Origin: a bacterium
GTDB lineage: Bacteria > Planctomycetota > UBA1135 > UBA2386
Assembly (NCBI GenBank): GCA_030432695.1
Contig: JAUILN010000004.1
Location: forward strand, 1 to 64,000
Reading direction: 5' to 3'
DNA length: 64,000 bases
Shown: positions 1 through 8,845 of the stretch, piece after piece
How positions within the stretch are numbered: position 1 is the first letter of the stretch
Layout of the letters: every line of letters starts with the position of its first letter
Program-made: the position numbers and the translations under genes
Notes under the pieces: generated by a model
What the model was told of the DNA's origin: nothing
The model's input: only the letters and a program-made list of their open reading frames with translations
Database searches by the model: none

Positions 1-153
1 GAGGTGGTGGTGGCAGAGATCGATGCGCTACGCTTCTTCATGGGTCGGTCGCTCCAACAAGGTTTGCAGCACCCATCATGGGCGACTGCGCGGAGCGGCC
101 GGCCCTCTCATCTCATCTGGCACCAACTACGACAGACTTGCGAGCCGGCGGGC

Positions 154-1305
154 TCAATGCCACTCGACGTCGACCGCATCGCTGGCGCGGGCGCTGCCCA
201 TCCCGGACATCATCACCGCCTGGAACGTGAGCTGGGTGCCCCGCGGCGCCAGCCCCGCTGGAACCACGCCGATCAGCTCGGCCTCGCCGAACCCGCCGGT
301 CTGCGTCACGCCGACCGCGAACGGCAGCAGCTGTGCCGGCGGCAGGCACAGCCAGCCGCCGAGCGCCGGGAACGACACCGGCGCGGTGAGCCGCGGGCCG
401 AGGCTCGCGAGCACCGCGACGGGGGTGTTGGGGAGTCGGGCTTCGCGGATCCGCAGGGCGACCGGATCGCCGGAGTTGGGGTGCTGGCCGATCGGTCCGT
501 AGACCGGTGTGGGCCATGCCGGGTGCGCTCCGCCCGCCTCGAGCACCGGGCTCGCGGTGAGCAGCTCGAACCGAGGGACCTCGCGGTGGCCCACGAAGGT
601 CGCGAACGAGTTCGGCCACGCGAAGTACTGGTCCGGTGCGCGGCTTCCTGGCGTCAGCTATCCGATCTGGGCGAACAGGCCGTCGACGGTCGGCGGCGGC
701 GTCAGGGCCGGAAGTTCGAGTCCGAGGAACAGCGGATCGTCGACGGGCAGCACGTTGGCCGGCGTGGCGAGCGAGAGGGTGATCAGCCACGTGGCCGGGG
801 CGGTGCTTCCCGAGGTGGGTGTCGTGAACGAGCCCAGATCGACGAGGAGGTCCTGGGCTCTCGCCGGGAACAACGGCCGCCAGGGATTGGCGGAGTCCTC
901 GGCGAGGACCGCGAGCCGGAACGTGTGGCCGGTGGAGCCGTCCTGATCCTGGACCGTGACCTTCAGGGCCGAGACCGAGCCGCTGGTGGCGGTTCCTCCG
1001 AGCAGGTCGTTGCCGACCGCGGCGTGGTCGGCGATCCGCTTGACCAACCAGCCGGCGTCGCCGCGGAGCGCGCCGCGGGTCGCAGCCGCGGTGCTGCCGA
1101 CGTAGTGCTCCAGGATGTTGTCGCCCTGGGTGGCGAGGGCGGGAGCGAGCGAGGCGGTGGCGAGGGCGGGAGCGAGCGAGGCGGTGGCGAGGGCGGGAGC
1201 GAGCGAGGCGGTGGCGAGGGCGGGAGCGAGCGAGGCGGTGGCGAGGGCGGGAGCGAGCGAGACGGCGGCGAGAAGCAGGGTCGTGCGGGTCGGACGGGCA
1301 GGCAT
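154..1305 (-). pseudogene. Secreted protein gene interrupted by an in-frame TAG
   Basis: One reading frame runs from the ATG at 1305 to the TGA at 154-156 and would encode about 383 residues, but it contains one TAG at 658-660. Upstream part: 215 aa with an Ala/Leu-rich signal peptide, ending in LFLGLELPA then TVDGLFAQIG. Directly after the stop, in the same frame and with no shift, protein-like sequence continues (LTPGSRAPDQYFAWPNSFAT...) to a C-terminus containing GTQLTFQAVMMS and ASDAVDVEW. That ending resembles the C-terminal module of other secreted proteins in this window. TAG is used as a normal terminator at 31851-31853, so recoding is unlikely. Best reading: a nonsense mutation or sequencing error; alternatively a functional 215-aa form. 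Function unknown; probably exported. Confidence 0.7.
1130..1264. repeat. 27-bp tandem repeat, five copies, inside a signal peptide
   Basis: Five head-to-tail units of 27 bp, at 1130, 1157, 1184, 1211 and 1238. The fifth differs by one base (GACG for GGCG) at its end. Read on the minus strand each unit encodes nine residues, SLAPALATA. The whole array lies in the hydrophobic signal peptide of the interrupted secreted-protein gene. Gain or loss of a unit keeps the frame, so it would change only signal-peptide length. Confidence 0.95.
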
Positions 1306-1418
1306 GTGAGGTGGGAGAGCAGCGGGATCGGGGCGAGACCTGTCGGGGGTGCCGTGGCGCGTCGGGACCGACGCGAGTTCTCGGATCCCGTCGCCGATCC
1401 GGTCAGCGGCCCGTCCGG

Positions 1419-2195
1419 TCAGTCGTCCTGCGCCGCGGCGAAGACCAGCAGGGTCTCGCCATTGCTCGACAGCGTCAGCCGATCCCGCTCGATCGAGTAG
1501 CCGTCTACCTTCGCCAGGGCCGCGACGAACCGCTGTTCCTGCTCCATCAGATCGGGCGGCCCGGCCATCTCGGTCATCGGCCCGGGCTGGAAGTGGAGTT
1601 CTGCACCGTCGATCTCCAGTCCTCCGGCGATCCGGTTGATCGTCGCCGACCCGGAGTATCGCAGCTCGTCCTCGGCGAGCAGCAGGTGGGCGGGCTCGCG
1701 ACCTTCCTGGGTCACGACGCCGTTCTCACCGATGCCGGTGAGCACCCACTTCGTGCCGCGCAGCGGCAACGCCAGAGCCTCCGGCGTCGCCCCCCGGACC
1801 CGGGTGAGCAGCAGCTCCAGTTCGGTGGGGGCGCCCTCGGCGAACACCGGCGCGGCACTGGACGACGCGAACATCAGTCGTCCGCCCGAGCGGATCTCGG
1901 CCCGCACCGAGTAGCGGTGGCTCGGCACGATGTCGGCCGGGTCGTAGGTCAGCTCGAAGGCGACCGGGACCTGCTTGCCCTGCATCTCGATCGTCTGCTC
2001 CGCCAGGGTCTCGGCGGCCACGTCCTGGCGCGAGACGTCCTGCAGCCGCACCGTGACCACCGCGTCGGGCGGCAGCGCGATGCGCTCGCGGTAGGTGGCG
2101 GTGCCGGTGAGCGTGGCGGTCTCGGGGTCGCGCATGTCGGGCCAGGAGCAGGCGGGCAGGAGGGCGAGGAGGGCGGCGAGGACGTGAGGTCGCAT
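1419..2195 (-). CDS. YbaY-type/META (HslJ-like) lipoprotein
   Basis: 258 aa. The signal peptide has a lipobox ending at Cys16 (LLALLPAC), so the protein is a predicted lipoprotein. Residues about 28-130 match the YbaY/'type III secretion lipoprotein chaperone' pattern, a domain often linked to beta-sandwich envelope lipoproteins (TGTATYRERIALPPDAVVTV...LQDVS...VPVAFELTYDP). Residues about 145-255 look like a META/HslJ domain (LRGTKWVLTGI, ending LTLSSNGETLLVF). This YbaY-META order is known in envelope lipoproteins. No enzymatic motif is visible, and the role is probably structural or stress-related. The gene stands alone on the minus strand. Confidence 0.7.
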   Translation of the reverse strand: MRPHVLAALLALLPACSWPDMRDPETATLTGTATYRERIALPPDAVVTVRLQDVSRQDVAAETLAEQTIEMQGKQVPVAFELTYDPADIVPSHRYSVRAEIRSGGRLMFASSSAAPVFAEGAPTELELLLTRVRGATPEALALPLRGTKWVLTGIGENGVVTQEGREPAHLLLAEDELRYSGSATINRIAGGLEIDGAELHFQPGPMTEMAGPPDLMEQEQRFVAALAKVDGYSIERDRLTLSSNGETLLVFAAAQDD

Positions 2196-2265
2196 GGTTT
2201 GATCGAGGGTCTGACGAGGGCGGGGATCGGTCCGGCGGGACGCTTCGGGGACAGCCCGGTCCGGC

Positions 2266-2445
2266 TCATCGCGAGGCGATCAGGTAGCCGAGCAACACCG
2301 CGAAGTAGGCGAGGCGCAGCGCCGCCGAGAACCTCCAGCGCGGCCCCGACTCGTGTTCGACGCCCGAGTACCAGGCCACGAACAGGGCTGCACCGACCTC
2401 CCAGAGCAGGGCGACGGCGCCGACGATCAGCACGGCGCGGACCAT
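2266..2445 (-). CDS. Small two-helix membrane protein
   Basis: 59 aa starting at an ATG preceded by a strong GGGAGG ribosome site. Two hydrophobic segments (about residues 4-25 and 42-57) are joined by a polar loop containing HESGPRWR, which predicts an inner-membrane protein. The family is not recognised. It lies between the YbaY/META lipoprotein gene downstream on the same strand and a divergent lipoprotein gene. It is embedded in a much longer nominal frame, but only this C-terminal part has protein-like composition. Confidence 0.55.
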   Translation of the reverse strand: MVRAVLIVGAVALLWEVGAALFVAWYSGVEHESGPRWRFSAALRLAYFAVLLGYLIASR

Positions 2446-2535
2446 GCCTCCCGATCCTTGCGATGGGCGCCGCACGGGGCGAGAGGATTGTCCAGAACTC
2501 GGGGCCCCGCGTCTGCCGATACCACGAGCGGACGG

Positions 2536-3333
2536 ATGACGCGACCTGACCGAGGACGGCGGGCCCGGGTGATGCTCGGGTGCCGCCCGTGCTGCCATGC
2601 CCTGCTGCTCGCCGCGATGGTGGGCTGCCAGGCACCGGAGCGCGTGGCTGCTTCGTTGGAGCTGACCGGCTCCACCGTGCGCGCCCGCGCCGAGACCGCC
2701 GGCGCGCCGCTCGGCGACAACAAGGACGCGCTCTACCTCCGCGGCCTCGGCGAGGTCGAGGTGGACGGCTGGCTGTTCGGCCTGCAGGCCCGCGACTACC
2801 GCGGTGACTTCACGGCGCCGGTCGGTGGCGGCGACTCGGACATCGAGGTCCGCGACTTCGCGCCGCACGTCGGGCTGCGCTTCGGCGGTGCGCCGCGCGG
2901 GGCCACGACGCAACTCGCCCTGCGCCTCGCCGGCGTCTGGCAGAACGCCAACCAATCGCAGTCGGGTGGTGGCACCATCGACTGGAACTCCATCGGCGGC
3001 CGCGCCGAGCTCGAGCCCGAGTTCCACCTGATCGCCAAGCGCGACTTCGGCCTGTCGTTCTTCGGCCGCGCCCACTTCGGCTGGCTCACCACCGACATCG
3101 ACGCCCTGATCCAGGACTCCGGCGGCGGCCGTGCGTTGTCGTTCGCCACCACCGGCTACGACTGGCACTACGAACTCGGCACCCGCGCGACGATCGGCGA
3201 CTGGTTCCTGCAGGCCTCCTGGCTGAAGACCGGCGTCGACTTCGACCGCTCCAGCACGGTGGACGGGCTGAGCGCGGCGCCGACCTCGTTCGGCTTCGAC
3301 GGGTTCGCGTTCGGGGGTGGGGTGAGGTTCTGA
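2536..3333 (+). CDS. Outer-membrane beta-barrel-like lipoprotein
   Basis: 265 aa from the ATG at 2536, or 253 aa from the ATG at 2572. Both precede a hydrophobic stretch with a lipobox-like LLAAMVGC. The mature part has alternating polar and aromatic strands with short turns (VEVDGWLFGLQARDYRGDF, GLSFFGRAHFGWLTTDI, WFLQASWLKTGVDF) and ends in FGFDGFAFGGGVRF, with a terminal Phe typical of outer-membrane barrels. A lipobox together with a barrel is unusual; the Cys could instead be the end of an ordinary signal peptide. No substrate can be inferred. Confidence 0.6.
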   Translation: MTRPDRGRRARVMLGCRPCCHALLLAAMVGCQAPERVAASLELTGSTVRARAETAGAPLGDNKDALYLRGLGEVEVDGWLFGLQARDYRGDFTAPVGGGDSDIEVRDFAPHVGLRFGGAPRGATTQLALRLAGVWQNANQSQSGGGTIDWNSIGGRAELEPEFHLIAKRDFGLSFFGRAHFGWLTTDIDALIQDSGGGRALSFATTGYDWHYELGTRATIGDWFLQASWLKTGVDFDRSSTVDGLSAAPTSFGFDGFAFGGGVRF

Positions 3334-3506
3334 TCGGTCGGCATCCAGGTCCGTACTGGCATACGTTTCGTGAGGGCGGCGAGAGGACCGAGGAGCGGCT
3401 GCGGGAAACCCACTGGGCGCGGAGGTGATGCGACCCGGCCGTGCGCAAGGCCGGTGCTCAGGCGGCCCGAATCCACCTCCACGGTAGTCCCGCCCCAGCG
3501 CGTCGC

Positions 3507-3512
3507 TACAGT
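3507..3512 (+). promoter_or_regulatory. -10-like box TACAGT close to mce start
   Basis: CGCTACAGT lies eight bases before the mce ATG at 3521. A sigma-70-type start about seven bases after this box would fall at or next to the ATG, giving a leaderless or near-leaderless mRNA. No convincing -35 hexamer was found. Confidence 0.45.
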
Positions 3513-3520
3513 CGGCCCCG

Positions 3521-3928
3521 ATGATCCAAGGCCTGCACCATATCGGCATCGCGGTCAAGTCGCTGGACGAGGCGCTGCCGCACTACACCGAGGGACTCGG
3601 GCTCCATCTGGACGGCGTCGACGAGGTGCCGACCGAGCGGGTCCGGGTCGCGGTCCTGAAGGCCGGCTCGACCCGGATCGAGCTGCTGGAGCCGACCTCC
3701 GAGGACTCGCCGATCGCGAAGTTCATGGCGAAGCGGGGGCCCGGGGTGCACCACCTGGCCTTCCACACCGACGACTGCGGGGGCCAGATCAAGATCCTCG
3801 CCGACGCCGGCGCGCCGCTGCTCGACAGCGAGCCGCGGCCTGGCGCTCACGACTGCAAGGTCGCGTTCGTGCACCCGAAGTACCTGGGCGGAGTCCTGGC
3901 CGAACTGGTCGAGGACCCGCACTCCTGA
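3521..3928 (+). CDS. mce: Methylmalonyl-CoA epimerase
   Basis: 135 aa, the usual length for this vicinal-oxygen-chelate fold enzyme, which interconverts (S)- and (R)-methylmalonyl-CoA. The paired repeat pattern is visible: GLHHIGIAVKSLDEAL with its metal-binding His near the N-terminus, IELLEPTSEDSPIAKF, GVHHLAFHTDD with the second His, and a C-terminal VLAELVED with the acidic ligand. It is the first gene of an operon with the propionyl-CoA carboxylase subunits, 51 bp upstream of pccB, which fits its place in the propionyl-CoA to succinyl-CoA route. No mutase gene is in the window. Confidence 0.92.
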   Translation: MIQGLHHIGIAVKSLDEALPHYTEGLGLHLDGVDEVPTERVRVAVLKAGSTRIELLEPTSEDSPIAKFMAKRGPGVHHLAFHTDDCGGQIKILADAGAPLLDSEPRPGAHDCKVAFVHPKYLGGVLAELVEDPHS

Positions 3929-3979
3929 AGCCCATTCCAACCTCCGGTATCCAGTAGAGGCGGTACCGCCCATCCACCC

Positions 3980-5530
3980 ATGTCCGAAGCCATCGAACGT
4001 CTCGAAGAGATGCGGGAGAAGTCGCTGCAAGGCGGCGGTCCCGACAAGGTCGAGAAGCAGCACCAGAAGGGCAAGCTCAGTGCCCGTGAGCGCATCGACC
4101 TGCTGGTCGATCCCGGCTCGTTCGTCGAGATCGACCGCTACGTCGTCCACCGCTGCCGCGACTTCGGCATGGATGCCGAGCAGCATCAGATCCTCGGCGA
4201 CGGCGTAGTGGTCGGCTCGGCCAAGATCGGTGGTCGGCCGGTCTACCTGTTCAGCCAGGACTTCACGGTCTTCGGCGGCAGCCTGTCGGAGACCCATGCC
4301 GCCAAGATCTGCAAGATCATGGACCTGGCGATGAAGATGGGCGTGCCGGTGATCGGCATGAACGACTCCGGCGGCGCGCGCATCCAGGAAGGCGTGGTGT
4401 CGCTCGGCGGCTACGCCGACATCTTCCTGCGCAACACGCTGGCGTCCGGCGTCGTCCCGCAGATCAGCGCGATCCTCGGCCCCTGTGCCGGTGGCGCGGT
4501 CTACTCGCCGGCGATCACCGACTTCACCTTCATGGTGGAGGGCACCAGCTTCATGCACATCACCGGACCCGACGTGGTCAAGACGGTGACGCACGAGGAG
4601 ATCACCTCGGAGGAACTCGGCGGTGCGCGGGTGCACAGCTCGGTCAGCGGCGTGTCGCACTTCACCTCGCCCGACGATGCCACCTGCCTGCAGATGGTCC
4701 GTGAGCTGCTCGGCTACCTGCCGCTGAACAACGCCGAGGACCCGCCATTCCTCCCGACCGACGACGATCACGCGCGGCGCGAGGAGAAGCTCGACACGAT
4801 CGTGCCCGAGTCGAGCGACGTGCCGTACGACATCCGCGACGTCGTGAAACTGGTGGTCGACCACGGCGTGTTCTTCGAGGTCCATGCCGCCTACGCCAAG
4901 AACATGGTGGTCGGCTTCGCGCGGCTGGGCGGCCACGTGGTCGGCATCATCGGCAACCAGCCGAACTACCTGGCCGGCGTGCTCGACATCAAGGCCTCGA
5001 TCAAGGGCGCGCGCTTCGTGCGTTTCTGCGACGCCTTCAACATCCCGCTGGTGACCTTCGAGGACGTGCCCGGCTTCCTGCCCGGCAAGGACCAGGAGCA
5101 CGGCGGCATCATCATCCACGGCGCCAAGCTGCTCTACGCCTACTGCGAGGCGACGGTGCCGAAGCTGACCGTCATCACCCGCAAGGCCTACGGCGGCGCC
5201 TACGACGTGATGTCGAGCAAGCACATCCGCGGCGACGTGAACCTCGCCTGGCCGAACGCCGAGATCGCGGTGATGGGCGCCGAGGGTGCCGCCAAGATCG
5301 TGTTCCGCCGCGAGATCGCGAAGGCCGCCGATCCGGTGGCCGAGGAGAAGCGGTTGGTGGCCCAGTACAAGGCCCGCTTCAACAATCCCTACCTGGCCGC
5401 CGCGCACGGCTACGTCGACGACGTGATCCGGCCGCGCGACACGCGGCCGGAACTCATCAAGGCGCTGGAGCTCACGAGTCGTAAGCGCGACCGCAACCCG
5501 CCGCGCAAGCACGGCAACATCCCGCTCTGA
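3980..5530 (+). CDS. pccB: Propionyl-CoA carboxylase, carboxyltransferase (beta) subunit
   Basis: 516 aa, full length for the acyl-CoA carboxylase beta family, which moves CO2 from carboxybiotin to an acyl-CoA. Both crotonase-like halves are present. The N-half has [18 protein letters not shown] and [16 protein letters not shown], forming the oxyanion and CoA site. The C-half has [18 protein letters not shown] and [19 protein letters not shown]. Asp409 in GGAYDVM is the residue position at which Asp favours propionyl-CoA and Ile favours acetyl-CoA in Streptomyces homologues, so propionyl-CoA is the likely substrate. It is followed 12 bp later by the biotin carboxylase gene, whose ribosome site GAGGAGG overlaps the pccB stop region. 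Confidence 0.93.
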   Translation: MSEAIERLEEMREKSLQGGGPDKVEKQHQKGKLSARERIDLLVDPGSFVEIDRYVVHRCRDFGMDAEQHQILGDGVVVGSAKIGGRPVYLFSQDFTVFGGSLSETHAAKICKIMDLAMKMGVPVIGMNDSGGARIQEGVVSLGGYADIFLRNTLASGVVPQISAILGPCAGGAVYSPAITDFTFMVEGTSFMHITGPDVVKTVTHEEITSEELGGARVHSSVSGVSHFTSPDDATCLQMVRELLGYLPLNNAEDPPFLPTDDDHARREEKLDTIVPESSDVPYDIRDVVKLVVDHGVFFEVHAAYAKNMVVGFARLGGHVVGIIGNQPNYLAGVLDIKASIKGARFVRFCDAFNIPLVTFEDVPGFLPGKDQEHGGIIIHGAKLLYAYCEATVPKLTVITRKAYGGAYDVMSSKHIRGDVNLAWPNAEIAVMGAEGAAKIVFRREIAKAADPVAEEKRLVAQYKARFNNPYLAAAHGYVDDVIRPRDTRPELIKALELTSRKRDRNPPRKHGNIPL

Positions 5531-5542
5531 GGAGGCTGATCC

Positions 5543-7060
5543 ATGACCGACAGGAATGAGCCTCCCTTCAAGAGGGTGCTGATCGCCAACCGTGGCGAGA
5601 TCGCATTGCGCGTGATGCGCACCGCGCGCGAGATGGGCATCGAGACCGTGGCGGTCTACTCCGACGCCGACCGCAGTGCCCTGCACGTCCGCCGCGCCGA
5701 CCGCGCGGTGCACATCGGCGGCTCCGCGCCGTCCGAGTCGTACCTGCGCGCCGACAAGATCCTCGAAGCCTGCAAGCAGTCGGGTGCCGACTGCGTGCAT
5801 CCGGGCTACGGCTTCCTGTCCGAGAACGCCGGGTTCTCCGAGGCCTGCGCCGCGGCCGGGATCACCTTCCTCGGCCCCTCCGCCGAGGCGATCCGGCTGA
5901 TGGGCGACAAGGTCGCAGCGCGGCGGGTCGCGGCCGAGGCCGACGTGCCGCTGGTTCCCGGGTTGAAGGACGACGTCAAGGACGACGCCGTCCTGCTGCA
6001 GAAGGCCGAGGAGATCGGCTACCCGGTGATGCTGAAGGCCGCGGCCGGTGGTGGTGGCAAAGGCATCCGCATCGTCCACGAGCCGAAGAACCTGCTGCAG
6101 GCCGCCGAGCTGGCGCGCAACGAGGCGCGCAGCTCGTTCGGCGACGACCGGGTCTACCTCGAGAAGTTCGTGACCAAGCCGCGCCACGTCGAGGTGCAGA
6201 TCGTCGCCGACCAACACGGCAAGGTGACCGCGTTCGGCGAGCGCGAGTGCTCGGTGCAGCGCCGCCACCAGAAGCTGGTCGAGGAGTCGCCCTGCGTCGC
6301 GGTCACGCCCGATCTGCGGGCGCGCATGGAGGACGCCGCGTGCCGGCTGGCCCGGGCAGTGAACTACGTCGGTGCCGGCACCGTCGAGTTCCTGTACTCG
6401 GAGGGCGAGTTCTACTTCCTCGAGATGAACACGCGCCTGCAGGTCGAGCATCCGATCACCGAAGAACGCTTCGGGGTCGACCTGGTGCGCGAGATGTTCC
6501 GCGTCGCGGCCGGCCATCCGGTCTGCGACGCACCCGAGCCGCGCGGCCACTCGATCGAGGTCCGCATCAACGCCGAGGACCCCGACACCTACTTCCCGTC
6601 GCTCGGCACCATCCGCCGGATGAACTCGCCCGGCGGTCCGGGTGTGCGGATGGATTCCTGCCTGTTCCGCGGCATGGAGGTCACGCCGTACTACGACAGC
6701 ATGCTGGCCAAGCTGGTGGTCCATGCGGACGACCGGTCGACCGCGATCCAGCGGATGATCCGTGCCTTGCAGGAGATGCGGGTGGTGGGCGTGGCGACGT
6801 CGATCCCGGTGGCGCTGCGCACGCTGCACAGCGAGCTGTTCCGGAGCGGCGACTACGACACGTCGATCCTCGAGAAGATCGACCGCAGTCCGCCCGGGGA
6901 GCTCGTCGACGTGGCGATGCTCGCGGCGGCGCTGGGCAAGTACCTGCGCACCGAGGAGGTCGATGCTTCCTCCGGTGCGGCGGGTGCCGGCCAGGGAGCC
7001 AACGTCTCGATGTGGAAGCTGGTCGACCGGGTCGAGCGGCTCGGCAGGAGGATCCTGTGA
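5543..7060 (+). CDS. accC: Acyl-CoA (propionyl-CoA) carboxylase, biotin carboxylase subunit
   Basis: 505 aa. It carboxylates biotin on the carrier protein using ATP and bicarbonate. The N-terminal fold starts FKRVLIANRGEIALRVMRTAREMG. The ATP-grasp glycine loop is MLKAAAGGGGKGIRIV, the active-site region includes VEESPC, and the signature EMNTRLQVEHPITEE is present. It ends after the biotin-carboxylase C-terminal domain with no biotinyl domain, so it pairs with the separate carrier gene that overlaps its end (GTGA, 7057-7060). This resembles an AccC-type subunit acting in a PCC complex. Confidence 0.93.
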   Translation: MTDRNEPPFKRVLIANRGEIALRVMRTAREMGIETVAVYSDADRSALHVRRADRAVHIGGSAPSESYLRADKILEACKQSGADCVHPGYGFLSENAGFSEACAAAGITFLGPSAEAIRLMGDKVAARRVAAEADVPLVPGLKDDVKDDAVLLQKAEEIGYPVMLKAAAGGGGKGIRIVHEPKNLLQAAELARNEARSSFGDDRVYLEKFVTKPRHVEVQIVADQHGKVTAFGERECSVQRRHQKLVEESPCVAVTPDLRARMEDAACRLARAVNYVGAGTVEFLYSEGEFYFLEMNTRLQVEHPITEERFGVDLVREMFRVAAGHPVCDAPEPRGHSIEVRINAEDPDTYFPSLGTIRRMNSPGGPGVRMDSCLFRGMEVTPYYDSMLAKLVVHADDRSTAIQRMIRALQEMRVVGVATSIPVALRTLHSELFRSGDYDTSILEKIDRSPPGELVDVAMLAAALGKYLRTEEVDASSGAAGAGQGANVSMWKLVDRVERLGRRIL

Positions 7061-7593
7061 AGTACTTCACCAAGGTCGGCGAGACCGAGCGCGAATTCGT
7101 GTTCGCGCGCCACGGCAACCGCATCGACGCGACCAGCGACGGTCGGTCGTTCGCGATCGACCTCGCCTCGGTGGGCGACGGCACCTTCTCGATCCTGGTC
7201 GACGGCCGCTGCTACGACTGCGTGATCGACCGCCAGGAGGGGCGTTCGATCGTCCTGGTGAAGGGCGAGCGGATCGTGGTCGACGTCGAGGACGAACGCG
7301 AACGCGCCGCGCACGCGGTGGCCTCCGCCAAGGGCGGCGGCAAGCAGATCCTCGAGGCGGCGATGCCGGGCGTGGTCGTGGATCTGCGGGTCGCCGTGGG
7401 CGACGTCGTCGAGGAGGGCCAGGTGCTGGTCATCCTCGAGGCGATGAAGATGCAGAACCCGCTGGCGGCCGAGGGTCCCGGCGTGGTGTCCAAGGTGCTC
7501 TGCCAGAAGGGTCAGGCGGTGGCCGGGGGCTCGGTGCTCGTAGAGATCGATCCGCCGGAGAGCGAGTCTCCCGAGGTCGGAGCGGCGCAGTGA
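7057..7593 (+). CDS. Biotin carboxyl carrier protein of the acyl-CoA carboxylase
   Basis: 178 aa from a GTG that overlaps the accC stop (GTGA). AGGAGG at 7046-7051 serves as ribosome site and fixes this start. Residues about 1-85 are a beta-rich domain like the BT (linker) domain of PCC alpha subunits. Residues about 100-172 are a biotinyl/lipoyl domain (LEAAMPGVVVDLRVAVGDVVEEGQ). The biotin-accepting Lys131 lies in ILEAMKMQNPL. The subunit is thus the C-terminal third of a PCC alpha chain encoded separately. The stop shares bases with the next start (TGATG). Confidence 0.93.
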   Translation: MKYFTKVGETEREFVFARHGNRIDATSDGRSFAIDLASVGDGTFSILVDGRCYDCVIDRQEGRSIVLVKGERIVVDVEDERERAAHAVASAKGGGKQILEAAMPGVVVDLRVAVGDVVEEGQVLVILEAMKMQNPLAAEGPGVVSKVLCQKGQAVAGGSVLVEIDPPESESPEVGAAQ

Positions 7594-8243
7594 TGCGCCG
7601 GGTCCGTTCCACGGTCTTCGGGCTGGTGGCTCTCGCATCGCTGGGCTGTGAGAGCAGGCCGCGCCCGGTCGCGCTCACGGGTCCCGCGCCGAGCCTGATC
7701 CTGGTCGCGCCGCTGCAGGTCGAAGGTGAGGTCGATCCCGGACTGGGTCCCGCGCTCGACGCCACGGCCCACCTCGAGCTCGGCAAGCGCGGCTATCGCT
7801 CGGTGCCCGCGGCCGTCGCGCACAACATGCTCGGCACGCTCGGCATCGCTGCCGACCAGGTCACCTCTCCCGAGTCGCTGGCGCAGCTGCGCCGCGAATA
7901 CGCGGTCGACGCAGTGCTGGTCCGCGAGGTCCGGCCACAGTTCGCGTCGTCGCCCGAGCGGGCGTTCGTGTTGCGCTGGCAACTCGTCGACGCGATCGAC
8001 CAACGCCGCCTCTGGGCCGGCCAGGCCGTTGCCGGTCCCGAACGCGTCGTCGACCGTCGACTGAGCGGTCCGCGCGGCTCCTACCAGGACGACGCCTTCG
8101 ACGATCCGTTCCTGTCCGACGAGCCGGTGCTGTCGCGCGAGCTCGGTGGCGCGACGCGCGCGGTACGGACCCGCACGCTCCGCGAGCAGGCCGACGACGC
8201 GCAGGCGCGGGTGGTCGAGCGGTTGCCGTACGGCGACGGCTGA
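7593..8243 (+). CDS. GNA1162/DUF799-like lipoprotein
   Basis: 216 aa. The start ATG overlaps the biotin-carrier stop (TGATG at 7591-7595), so translation is probably coupled. The lipobox LVALASLGC gives a lipidated Cys20. The mature domain has the pattern of the GNA1162 (DUF799) lipoprotein family: SLILVAPLQVEGEVD, LGKRGYRSVPAAVAHNML, LAQLRREYAVDAVLVREVRPQF and VLRWQLVDAIDQRRLWAGQ. That family has a TolB-N/LpoB-like fold and unknown biochemical role. The assignment is by pattern only. Its position as last gene of a carboxylase operon is odd and may be mere co-transcription. Confidence 0.6.
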   Translation: MRRVRSTVFGLVALASLGCESRPRPVALTGPAPSLILVAPLQVEGEVDPGLGPALDATAHLELGKRGYRSVPAAVAHNMLGTLGIAADQVTSPESLAQLRREYAVDAVLVREVRPQFASSPERAFVLRWQLVDAIDQRRLWAGQAVAGPERVVDRRLSGPRGSYQDDAFDDPFLSDEPVLSRELGGATRAVRTRTLREQADDAQARVVERLPYGDG

Positions 8244-8287
8244 GTCGAAAGTCGCGGCTCGGGCAGGTCTTGGCCTTCGCCTCCGCG

Positions 8288-8767
8288 ATGCTGACCCTGC
8301 CGAAGCCGACCTCCGACACTCCGGATCTCGACCGACTGCGCGACCTGCTGCTGGCCCTGCCCGCCGAAGCGCGACCGCGCTGGGGACGCATGAACGCCGC
8401 GCAGATGCTCGCCCACTGCGACGCCTTCCATCGCCTCTGTCTGGGTGAGGTGCGCGTCGGCTTGCCGGTGCGGCTGCTCGCCCGGGCGATCGGTCCGCTG
8501 TTCCTGCGCCGCTTCCTGCGGAAGTCGCCGCGCGAGGCGCCGAGGAACCTCCGCACCCTCGAGCCCTTGCGGCAGGCGGACGGGGTCACGCCGGACTTCG
8601 ATGCCGTGCGTGCTCGGTTGCGCGAGGGCGTGGCCGCGCTGCAGGCGCTCGAGGATGGCCACCGCCACCCGCTCTACGGTCCCATGGCTTCGACTTCGGT
8701 GCGGGATCTCGCGCGCCACCACATGGCGCACCATGCCAACCAGTTCGGGGTGCTCGGCGAGGAGTGA
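8288..8767 (+). CDS. DUF1569 (DinB-superfamily-like) protein
   Basis: 159 aa from the ATG at 8288; a TTG at 8270 is a weaker alternative. WGRMNAAQMLAHCDAFHRL near residue 35 and the C-terminal HHMAHHANQFGVL are typical of DUF1569. These are four-helix-bundle proteins of the DinB superfamily with conserved His residues that may bind a metal, and no activity is established for them. There is no signal peptide, so the protein is cytoplasmic. It lies 44 bp after the GNA1162-like gene and could be the last gene of that operon. Confidence 0.65.
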   Translation: MLTLPKPTSDTPDLDRLRDLLLALPAEARPRWGRMNAAQMLAHCDAFHRLCLGEVRVGLPVRLLARAIGPLFLRRFLRKSPREAPRNLRTLEPLRQADGVTPDFDAVRARLREGVAALQALEDGHRHPLYGPMASTSVRDLARHHMAHHANQFGVLGEE

Positions 8768-8845
8768 CTCGGAAGCCTCCGGGACCTTTCCCGACCTGCT
8801 GCCCTCGACTCGAAAGCGCGTACGCCCCGCGGTCCAATTTCGGAC

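Noticed and set aside
3506..6829. 1107-codon open frame on the minus strand across the carboxylase operon
   Set aside because: It is antisense to mce, pccB and accC, whose motifs are unmistakable. The frame is open only because GC-rich third positions remove stops.
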